From NCBI GenBank assembly GCA_947167745.1, contig CAMVJE010000077.1, positions 1-6,092 of the forward strand: a stretch of DNA of 6,092 bases. Direction: 5' to 3'. The translations under genes and the position numbers were made by a program. Of this stretch, positions 1-5,466 are shown one piece after another (the stretch's first letter is position 1; every line of letters begins with the position of its first letter). This DNA is from an uncultured Treponema sp. GTDB taxonomy: Bacteria; Spirochaetota; Spirochaetia; Treponematales; Treponemataceae. The notes beneath the pieces were generated by a model that was not told where the DNA came from, ran no database searches, and saw only the letters and a program-made list of their open reading frames with translations.

Positions 1-36
1 GTTGTGGTTTGATTTCGTTCTTTGATGTAAAATAAT
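1..36 (+). CRISPR. CRISPR repeat at array edge (type II-C), single copy visible
   Basis: The window opens with GTTGTGGTTTGATTTCGT followed by an AT-rich second half ending in GTAAAAT. The GTTGT start and the TAAAAT end resemble other type II-C repeats. The decisive evidence is that bases 1-18 are complementary to bases 5390-5407 of the predicted tracrRNA with only two G-U wobbles. Only this copy is seen, and no second GTTGTGG motif occurs in the next 100 bases, so it is the cas2-proximal end of an array lying to the left. The 3' boundary is uncertain: 36 nt is the usual II-C repeat length, but the recognisable repeat could end at 33. Pairing with tracrRNA places the spacer of each crRNA to the left of its repeat, so crRNAs are read on the plus strand. 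Confidence 0.8.
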
Positions 37-89
37 ATGAGCTTTGTAAAGCCATATTATTCAAAGATTTACATCTGTTTTACATCAAA
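21..89. repeat. Nested inverted repeat spanning the array edge
   Basis: The outer arms TTTGATGTAAAA (21-32) and TTTTACATCAAA (78-89) are perfect 12-base inverted copies; the left arm is the second half of the CRISPR repeat. Inside lies a second perfect pair, AATAATATG (31-39) and CATATTATT (53-61), closed by GCTT/AAGC around a TGTA loop with A40 bulged. Bases 62-77 stay mostly unpaired but contain another inverted copy of part of the repeat, TTTACATC at 68-75. On RNA this would fold into a long bulged hairpin directly before the terminator at 90-135. Its role is unknown. It could be a trailer structure, a Cas1-Cas2 recognition region, or a decayed inverted partial repeat. Confidence 0.6.
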
Positions 90-135
90 AAAAACGGGGA
101 AAAGGATGTTATTTCATGTCTTTTTCCCCGTTTTT
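90..135. terminator. Bidirectional rho-independent terminator of the cas operon and array
   Basis: AAAAACGGGGAAAA (90-103) pairs with TTTTCCCCGTTTTT (122-135), and weaker pairs continue inward. The stem is flanked by an A-run at 87-94 (a T-run on the minus strand) and by TTTTTCTT at 131-138 on the plus strand, so it can end transcription in both directions. It begins two bases beyond the cas2 stop codon, as expected for the end of the cas9-cas1-cas2 operon, and it would also stop rightward array transcripts before they run antisense into cas2. Confidence 0.85.
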
Positions 136-136
136 C

Positions 137-475
137 TTAAAAAAGTTCCAGTTGACTTGGAGTTTTTTCGTTTTTTTTGGGCAGCATTCCCTCAAAAGTC
201 TCTATATCGCCAAACTGTTTGTCTGTAAATTTTAGGATGCTCACCTTCCCTTCCTTCGGAAGCCAGTTTTTTATTCTTTTTATATGAACTTCACAGGCTT
301 CTGAACTCCCGCAGAATCTTTTATACACGCTGTACTGCATCATGTCATAGCCATCTTCAATCAATTTTTTTCTGAATTCAGCGGCACGTTTTCTTTGAGC
401 CTTTGTATTTGTCGGTAAATCAAAAAGACAGAACAACCACATAATTCTATAAGCATTAAACCTTTCATAGCTCAT
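137..475 (-). CDS. cas2: CRISPR-associated endonuclease Cas2 (type II)
   Basis: Cas2 is the small dimeric subunit of the Cas1-Cas2 spacer integrase, bridging two Cas1 dimers and binding the prespacer. This 112-residue protein has the type II Cas2 layout: a first beta strand ending in FDLP with the conserved Asp at residue 19, the stretch YDMMQYSVYKRFC at 43-55, a strand around KVSILKFTDKQFGD (77-90), and a C-terminal tail ending QLELF. The chosen ATG (473-475) overlaps the cas1 stop codon in an ATGA arrangement, which implies translational coupling. A GGAG ribosome binding site (minus strand, 487-484) lies 8 bases upstream within the cas1 end. The residues before the first strand, MSYERFNAYR, match the usual family N-terminus. 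It is the last gene of the operon and is followed at once by the terminator. In type II systems Cas2 acts structurally; nuclease activity is not needed for integration. Confidence 0.95.
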   Translation of the reverse strand: MSYERFNAYRIMWLFCLFDLPTNTKAQRKRAAEFRKKLIEDGYDMMQYSVYKRFCGSSEACEVHIKRIKNWLPKEGKVSILKFTDKQFGDIETFEGMLPKKNEKTPSQLELF

Positions 476-1368
476 TCAGTGAACTCCGGCAAAGATAAAT
501 TTCCAGCATCTCCGCTAAAAATCTTTGCCAGAGAAGAACTCGTAATCGTCAACGCAATCATAAGCGGTCGCGTTACCTTTCCTATTTCAACATCTCTTGT
601 AAGCACAGTTAGGATTTTTTTCTTGAATTCCCTTGTAAGTTCTTCGGTTTCCTCACTAGTTTTCATATATTCTATGATTTCATCATCAATATATGGGCGG
701 TAAGGCTCCATAATGTCGTCAGCAAGTGCATAGGCATCATATTTATTGTGGTGATGGATTCCTAAAGTCGGAAGAAGCCCTGAACCAATCAATGCCCTGG
801 CCGTAGCAGCCCGAAGAATCGCATATCCATAATTTAAAAGATTGTTTGGATATTCACCAAAGCGCGTGCGAACCCAATCTACATCATCAATAAGCAAATC
901 CCAGTACAATTTAGCCGCCATCGCCTCTCGGTTTGTCGAATCCCCGCTTTTTACTTCTGAAGCATATTGTTTTAGTTTTACAGAATCAATTTTGTATTTC
1001 TCAAGAACTTTTGCCTGATTTTTGATTTTTTGCTCGATTATTTGTTTCCAACATTTTTTCTTTGCAGGAATGCTTGCTTCAATCTGGGCTGTAAAAAGCT
1101 GATTCTGAATAGTGTTGCAGTCAAGCGGCAGATTCATTGAAAAAGGAAGGTGATTTTCATTACAGAAAACAACAGCTGCATTATTTTCAGCAAGTGCATT
1201 TATAACTGGAATTGAAATATAAACTTGATTATTTTCGATGATGACAAAGCCAATGTCTTCTATCGGAACAGAAGATTCTTCGCGAGTCTCTTTATTCTGA
1301 ATGACCAGCTGCTTATTTTTTAGCGTTAAACAAACAGCATTTGAGAAAAACAGTGTTCGTTTAATCAT
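472..1368 (-). CDS. cas1: CRISPR-associated endonuclease Cas1 (type II)
   Basis: Cas1 is the metal-dependent integrase that joins new spacers to the leader-proximal repeat. The 298-residue length is normal for type II Cas1. It starts with the typical MIKRTLFFSN and has an N-terminal beta domain to about residue 85, followed by the helical catalytic domain. The metal ligands are visible: Glu148 in NREAMAAKLYW, the His cluster 205-207 in GIHHHNKYDAYALADD, and Glu221 in IMEPYRPYID. The DAYALADDIMEPYRP block is characteristic of type II Cas1. The gene ends in a 4-base overlap with cas2. There is no clear Shine-Dalgarno sequence before its ATG; the preceding minus-strand bases are GATACTTAAAAT. 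It lies 91 bases downstream of cas9 and could be transcribed by read-through or from its own weak promoter. The gene looks intact, so the system is probably able to acquire spacers. Confidence 0.97.
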   Translation of the reverse strand: MIKRTLFFSNAVCLTLKNKQLVIQNKETREESSVPIEDIGFVIIENNQVYISIPVINALAENNAAVVFCNENHLPFSMNLPLDCNTIQNQLFTAQIEASIPAKKKCWKQIIEQKIKNQAKVLEKYKIDSVKLKQYASEVKSGDSTNREAMAAKLYWDLLIDDVDWVRTRFGEYPNNLLNYGYAILRAATARALIGSGLLPTLGIHHHNKYDAYALADDIMEPYRPYIDDEIIEYMKTSEETEELTREFKKKILTVLTRDVEIGKVTRPLMIALTITSSSLAKIFSGDAGNLSLPEFTE

Positions 1369-1417
1369 ATTTTAAGTATCGGCTAGACAATCAGATTTCC
1401 ACAGTTTTTGTTAAAAG

Positions 1418-1454
1418 TGGTACAAATCGCAAGTTAAACTTTCGATTTGTACCA
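1418..1454. repeat. Near-perfect 37-base palindrome between cas9 and cas1
   Basis: TGGTACAAATCGCAAGTT (1418-1435) and AACTTTCGATTTGTACCA (1437-1454) are inverted copies around a single A at 1436, with one mismatch (1430 against 1442). In RNA the innermost pairs would open to form a small loop. It begins six bases past the cas9 stop codon. Read on the minus strand, the stem is followed only by CTTTTAAC, a poor U-tract, so it may be a weak terminator or attenuator that lowers cas1-cas2 expression relative to cas9, an RNA stability or processing hairpin, or a protein binding site. The rest of the 1369-1459 gap shows no convincing promoter. Confidence 0.7.
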
Positions 1455-1459
1455 TTATT

Positions 1460-4400
1460 CTATTTTTTTGGGATAATTTCGCCAATTGGGGAGATTGTGA
1501 AATCTGTGCCTTCGACGAGAACTGAAACTTGATTAACAGAAGAAAGTCTGAAATCAGAATACTCTGAAATTGGACAATTTGCTTTAAATACCCAAGCGGT
1601 TGAAACAGATGTATGTGTTAATTTTATTCTTCCATCAGCATTAATTCCAATCACCGAGTAAATTCTTTCCCAAAATTTTTCTTTTGGTAAGGCAAAAACA
1701 TCTTCATCTTCAGTCTGCTTCAAAATTACAATTTTTCCAATCTTCAAAACTTTGTAGAGGGCAAGACTTGCACCTTTCTTCTCAAATACAGCCGGATACA
1801 GTCGTTCTCCATTATGTTTTTTATGAACCGCATCCAACAGATTCAACACAATATAGTCGCTTTGAGATTTTTCCTTTGCATCCTTTCCACGGTACAATGC
1901 GATAAGATAATTTTCTTCATTTTTAACATAATAATTTTGCTTATAATCTACCGTCTGTTCTTTATGTTTCTTTATCGGAATAGGCTGTTTTACATCTTTC
2001 GCCTTGATTCTTACCCGCTTTACATAAACATCTTTTCCATTCATTTGGTATGGCAAAAGAATTCCTTTTTCATGAATATCGACGAGAGTCTGCTTTCCGC
2101 TTTCAAGGTTATTGCAAAATGTGTTACGGATTCCTTTGTCCACAATTTTATCAGCATTTTTTTCTATAACCTTATAAATATCTTTCATTAATTTATTGTT
2201 TTCTTCAACAAGTGTTCTTACTTCAACTCTCTGAACAAAAATCGGCTTTTTATTCTCCAAATTTTCGTCTTTTTCTGGCGGTGTCATAATACAACCGTAG
2301 AATGTATCTTTATGCAAAGAACCGCGCGCTGTATTTCCCTGAATGTAGATTTTGTTACCGTTTCTATCTAATTTTGGCTTTCTAGTACGCATATCACGAA
2401 GGACTTTCTTTGTTTGCCTGAGCGAATTGTCATCCACATAATGCTTTGGCACAATGTATTGAACGGCTGAGAGGACATCTTTATCAAAGGAATCCCATGG
2501 TTTTGCAAATTTTAAATGCGTTCCGTCGCTACTGTTCCTGATTGCTTCAGAAAGCAGGTTGAATTTTCTTCGGTCAACGCAGGCAATAGTAAGTGCATCC
2601 ACAGCATGATGACGGTAATTTGAGCGGTCTTTATTATCGCCTGCATACATTCCTAAATTCCACTGTTTTTTAAAAGTATCGGTCATAGAGCCTTTTACAG
2701 GGAAGGTATGCGGAAAAACAGACTTTAAATACTGCAGGGCAAAGTTTGTAATGATTCGAGTGTCATTGAGCTGGCTGTGCTTAAATCCGCCTGTGACTTC
2801 TTTTGCGTTAACGCGACGAAGTTTTCCTTTGTAATAATCAAGCTCAAGCTGAGCTTTATGGCGGGCTACTATTTTTCTGTTTTTTACCTCCGGGTCAATG
2901 TAGCCAGCGCGAGTTTTGTTTCGCTCAATTGCAGAAAGACATTCATCAATTTTAGACTCGTACATTCGTTCAAATCGTCTGGAAATTTCCTCAAAATTTG
3001 GAAGTTCCGACGGAATACGCTGTTTCTTTTCTTTCCTGTTAAATTTAGAATCACAGAGAGTAAGATTTTCCAAAGAATCATCATAAGAAAGACTTCTCGG
3101 AATCGTATGCTCAAAGTCAAAGTTCGGATGCGGGCCAAACAAATCACAGATTCTGATTTTATTTCCTGTGTAAGGGCAAGTTTCATTCTGTTCTTTCCAC
3201 AATCGGTATTTTTTAACATCAGAATCTGTCGGTTCAATTTCAAAACCAGATTCTTTGCAAAGTTCAATTATCCGAGCTTTGTATTCGGCATTTTTCTTTT
3301 CATTCTCTCTTTGGAAATCTTCAATAGCCTTTCGCCAGTTCTTATCATTCACTTCGTTTGCAAGCTCTACATGAATCCAGGTCTCACTGTCGATTTCGCC
3401 TGTTTTGATAAGATAGTTTACAAGTTTTCTAAGCTGGAACAAAGCCCTCATCGCAACTGGATTTTTTACGCTCGGTGTTCTTGGGGAGCCAAGATAAGTT
3501 TTGCCATCATCTGATTCTTTCGGTCGTTCCAGATTGTATTCAGTTTCTGACGGATGGTATAGTTTTGCATTCTTTTTGATTTTAAATCCCTGCTGATTCA
3601 AGTATTCTAGAATCAATTCGTCAGTTCGCAAAGGCTTGTACTTATAGTCATTCGGATTTTTTGTGACTGCAATTTTGAGTGTTTCTTCGATTTTTGCAAT
3701 TACTTCATCACGAATCTCTTTTTGCTCTGTCAGCGGCTTTTCTGCAAATTTCCTCTTTCCGAACAAATCTGCAATTTGAACATCAACAATTGACTTGTCC
3801 CATTCTTCGCTGTGGAAGTCGTGCTTTTCGTCTTTAAAAATTGCCTCAATGCAGCGGTTAGCAAGTGTGATTCTGTTGTTTTTGTCTTTTAATGTCGAAT
3901 TGATAGTTTCAACAGCTTTTTCAATTTCTTCGGTATGTTTATTATAGACTTCCTCGCCAATCATCGTCGGGATATTTGCCAGGAAGACTGCATGAGAGTA
4001 AACATAACCTTTTTTCAAAAACGGAAGAATTTTTCGGATTGCTTTTAAGCTGAGGTTCGCGTAGCCTTGCTGGAAATGAATCGCACAAAATTTTTCTGCC
4101 GTTTCAGAATCAAGATGAAGTTTGTTCAAAGCGAATTCATGAAGTTTTTCATCATCATCAAAATCGTAAAGAACATGCCAGATGTCGTTAATGTCGTAAT
4201 ATTTTTTATCTGATGCTGAATCTTCATTCGGAATTTTTATATTCTTCCAGTCTTCGCCAAAAATATTTTTTAAATCTCTTGAAACGGGACACCCTGCGAC
4301 ATTCGTATCATCACGGTAATTGAAGCCCCATTCATCATTCTTGCCACGGATTTTTTTGGCAATATCCTTGAAATCAAAATTGCCTTTTGAGCGGAAGAAA

Positions 4401-5332
4401 AGCGTTTTTATAGATTCTTTTTCTTCTTCAGTAAGTTTATTGTCTTTAGGATAATGCTCTTCCAAATCATCAAAAAGGCTTGGTCCATCAAAGTCTTCGG
4501 AATTTCTGTAGACACGAATGCTATTGATAAATGACAGCATTCGGAATTCCTCAAATTCAAAATGCGAAATGGGACACCGAGACTTGTCTGTCTCAAAAGT
4601 ACATTTTCCGACCAAGAATTTTTGCGACTTTAATTTACGCTGGAAGAAAATCGCTTTGTACAAGTCTCCTTTTAATTTCTCAGATATTCCTTGAATTTCG
4701 CAAATTCTATTGAATTCTTCTTCATAATGCTCTTTTCGGGAAGTGTATTTTCCACGGACTTTCTCACCTGCTTGTTTAAGTTCATAAAAATACTGACCAA
4801 GCGTTTTGTTGCCTTTTGCCTTTGAAAGCTCAGAAATGCCTTCGCTCACTTTTCCATCAGTTTCTTTTGTCGTTTCTTTTCTGTTGCTTAAAAAACCTCG
4901 TCGTTGCGCAATATGATACAATGCACGCCCGATTTCATAAGGCTCACACTTCTGCTCTACGCATTTTTTACGCAAAAAGTACGGTTCCCAATTTTTCTCT
5001 TCGTCGGTTCTGTACCAGTTTATAAAATCTTTTGATGTCGGATATATTTTTCCCTTGTGCCATTTTTCAAGCTCTTCCAGAGTAAGCGGACACATTCCGT
5101 TATTAATCAAAACTTTGAGCGTTTCATATTTTCGAAGCTTCCTTCTGAACTTTAATCTTCGGGCAGAACGGAAGCCTGTTCTTTCAGAGGCTTTTGAACT
5201 TTCCACACCTTTTTCAATCTTTACGCCTTCTGGGAAAATATATACACCGCATTTTTCGATTTTTTCAGCGTTTTCGTCAACAATTCCCCAACCGATTGAA
5301 TTAGTACCAATATCAAGGCCCAAAGTTTTCAT
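1460..5332 (-). CDS. cas9: CRISPR-associated endonuclease Cas9, type II-C
   Basis: Cas9 binds a crRNA:tracrRNA duplex and cuts matching double-stranded DNA beside a PAM, one strand each by its HNH and RuvC domains. This 1290-residue protein is full length for the larger II-C Cas9 group. RuvC-I starts MKTLGLDIGTNSIGWGIVDE with Asp7. The Arg-rich bridge helix is at about 51-70 (RTGFRSARRLKFRRKLRK). The REC lobe follows to about 610. RuvC-II is at 651-663 with Glu656 (TWIHVELANEVND). The HNH domain at about 715-775 has Glu741-His742 (FDFEHTIPRS) and Asn765 (DSKFNRKEKK). RuvC-III is at about 905-920, with His909 and Asp912 in YRHHAVDALTIACVD. The WED and PAM-interacting region is C-terminal, from about 1000. 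Glu741 sits where SpCas9 has Asp839, a conservative change. The ATG is chosen because AGGAG lies 5 bases upstream and the protein begins exactly at the canonical RuvC-I motif. The PAM cannot be read from the sequence. Confidence 0.98.
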   Translation of the reverse strand: MKTLGLDIGTNSIGWGIVDENAEKIEKCGVYIFPEGVKIEKGVESSKASERTGFRSARRLKFRRKLRKYETLKVLINNGMCPLTLEELEKWHKGKIYPTSKDFINWYRTDEEKNWEPYFLRKKCVEQKCEPYEIGRALYHIAQRRGFLSNRKETTKETDGKVSEGISELSKAKGNKTLGQYFYELKQAGEKVRGKYTSRKEHYEEEFNRICEIQGISEKLKGDLYKAIFFQRKLKSQKFLVGKCTFETDKSRCPISHFEFEEFRMLSFINSIRVYRNSEDFDGPSLFDDLEEHYPKDNKLTEEEKESIKTLFFRSKGNFDFKDIAKKIRGKNDEWGFNYRDDTNVAGCPVSRDLKNIFGEDWKNIKIPNEDSASDKKYYDINDIWHVLYDFDDDEKLHEFALNKLHLDSETAEKFCAIHFQQGYANLSLKAIRKILPFLKKGYVYSHAVFLANIPTMIGEEVYNKHTEEIEKAVETINSTLKDKNNRITLANRCIEAIFKDEKHDFHSEEWDKSIVDVQIADLFGKRKFAEKPLTEQKEIRDEVIAKIEETLKIAVTKNPNDYKYKPLRTDELILEYLNQQGFKIKKNAKLYHPSETEYNLERPKESDDGKTYLGSPRTPSVKNPVAMRALFQLRKLVNYLIKTGEIDSETWIHVELANEVNDKNWRKAIEDFQRENEKKNAEYKARIIELCKESGFEIEPTDSDVKKYRLWKEQNETCPYTGNKIRICDLFGPHPNFDFEHTIPRSLSYDDSLENLTLCDSKFNRKEKKQRIPSELPNFEEISRRFERMYESKIDECLSAIERNKTRAGYIDPEVKNRKIVARHKAQLELDYYKGKLRRVNAKEVTGGFKHSQLNDTRIITNFALQYLKSVFPHTFPVKGSMTDTFKKQWNLGMYAGDNKDRSNYRHHAVDALTIACVDRRKFNLLSEAIRNSSDGTHLKFAKPWDSFDKDVLSAVQYIVPKHYVDDNSLRQTKKVLRDMRTRKPKLDRNGNKIYIQGNTARGSLHKDTFYGCIMTPPEKDENLENKKPIFVQRVEVRTLVEENNKLMKDIYKVIEKNADKIVDKGIRNTFCNNLESGKQTLVDIHEKGILLPYQMNGKDVYVKRVRIKAKDVKQPIPIKKHKEQTVDYKQNYYVKNEENYLIALYRGKDAKEKSQSDYIVLNLLDAVHKKHNGERLYPAVFEKKGASLALYKVLKIGKIVILKQTEDEDVFALPKEKFWERIYSVIGINADGRIKLTHTSVSTAWVFKANCPISEYSDFRLSSVNQVSVLVEGTDFTISPIGEIIPKK

Positions 5333-5337
5333 AACTG

Positions 5338-5342
5338 CTCCT
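5338..5342 (-). promoter_or_regulatory. cas9 ribosome binding site
   Basis: On the minus strand AGGAG lies five bases before the cas9 ATG (5332-5330). It supports the start codon and also suggests a host that uses Shine-Dalgarno initiation, unlike most Bacteroidetes. Confidence 0.85.
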
Positions 5343-5354
5343 GATAAAAATATG

Positions 5355-5383
5355 TTGCAATTAATATTATAACATGATATTCT
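5355..5383 (+). promoter_or_regulatory. Predicted tracrRNA promoter
   Basis: TTGCAA (5355-5360) and TATTCT (5378-5383) are separated by exactly 17 bases, and TG at 5375-5376 gives an extended -10 context. A start 7 bases downstream falls on A5390, the first base of the anti-repeat. That agreement between two independent signals supports the call. It is interlocked with the oppositely directed cas9 promoter. Confidence 0.7.
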
Positions 5384-5394
5384 GAAATTACGAA
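5366..5394 (-). promoter_or_regulatory. Predicted cas9 operon promoter
   Basis: On the minus strand a perfect TATAAT (5371-5366) is preceded by TGT, making an extended -10 box. A weak -35 candidate, TTCGTA, lies 17 bases upstream (5394-5389). Initiation about 7 bases downstream, near 5359, would give a leader of roughly 27 bases that includes the AGGAG site. The -35 position lies within the first bases of the divergent tracrRNA. Confidence 0.65.
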
Positions 5395-5466
5395 ATCAAA
5401 TCACAATAAGGCCTTGTGCCGAAGTCGTATTTGACTACAGCCCCGCTTCTGGTGGGGCTATTTTAT
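5390..5466 (+). ncRNA. tracrRNA
   Basis: The tracrRNA pairs with the crRNA repeat, allows its processing or loading, and anchors it in Cas9. The anti-repeat at 5390-5407, ACGAAATCAAATCACAAT, pairs with repeat bases 1-18 with 16 Watson-Crick pairs and two G-U wobbles (5401 with base 7, 5407 with base 1). It is followed by AATAAGG, a short nexus-like hairpin (GGC 5410-5412 with GCC 5418-5420), a second hairpin (AGTC 5423-5426 with GACT 5433-5436), and a strong terminal hairpin (5439-5459) before ATTTTATTT. The predicted transcript is about 77 nt, short for a II-C tracrRNA. Lying divergently next to cas9 is a common arrangement for a tracrRNA gene. Both ends are inferred; a longer upstream-initiated form cannot be excluded. 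Confidence 0.88.
5439..5466 (+). terminator. tracrRNA terminal hairpin and terminator
   Basis: AGCCCCGC (5439-5446) pairs with GTGGGGCT (5452-5459), including one G-U pair, around the loop TTCTG; ATTTTATTT follows on the plus strand. It serves as the last tracrRNA stem and as an intrinsic terminator. The same stem lies just past the cbiA stop codon on the minus strand but has no T-run there, so it is at most a weak terminator for cbiA. Confidence 0.85.

Noticed and set aside
37..136. A further CRISPR repeat or spacer in the left-end non-coding stretch
   Set aside because: No second copy of the GTTGTGGTTTG start occurs; only inverted fragments of the repeat's second half are present.
37..228. 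63-codon plus-strand frame starting at the CRISPR edge
   Set aside because: It crosses the terminator and runs antisense into cas2, has no ribosome binding site, and its translation follows the hairpin sequences.
1369..1417. A second tracrRNA or a separate cas1 promoter in the cas9-cas1 gap
   Set aside because: No stretch pairs with the repeat, and no -35/-10 pair with reasonable spacing is convincing.
1814..2191. Phe/Ile-rich plus-strand frame of 125 codons that looks membrane-like
   Set aside because: It is antisense to the cas9 C-terminus; the hydrophobic runs come from Lys/Glu/Asn-rich codons on the opposite strand.
3107..3112. Glu741 in the HNH motif (FEH) where SpCas9 has Asp839
   Set aside because: It is a conservative acidic replacement that I associate with related II-C Cas9 proteins, and the general-base His742 is present. 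It does not suggest loss of activity.
2777..3514. A 245-codon open frame on the plus strand inside cas9
   Set aside because: It is antisense to the HNH and RuvC-II region of an intact cas9, has a low-complexity Phe/Ile-rich translation, and resembles no family. It is a shadow of AT-rich coding sequence.
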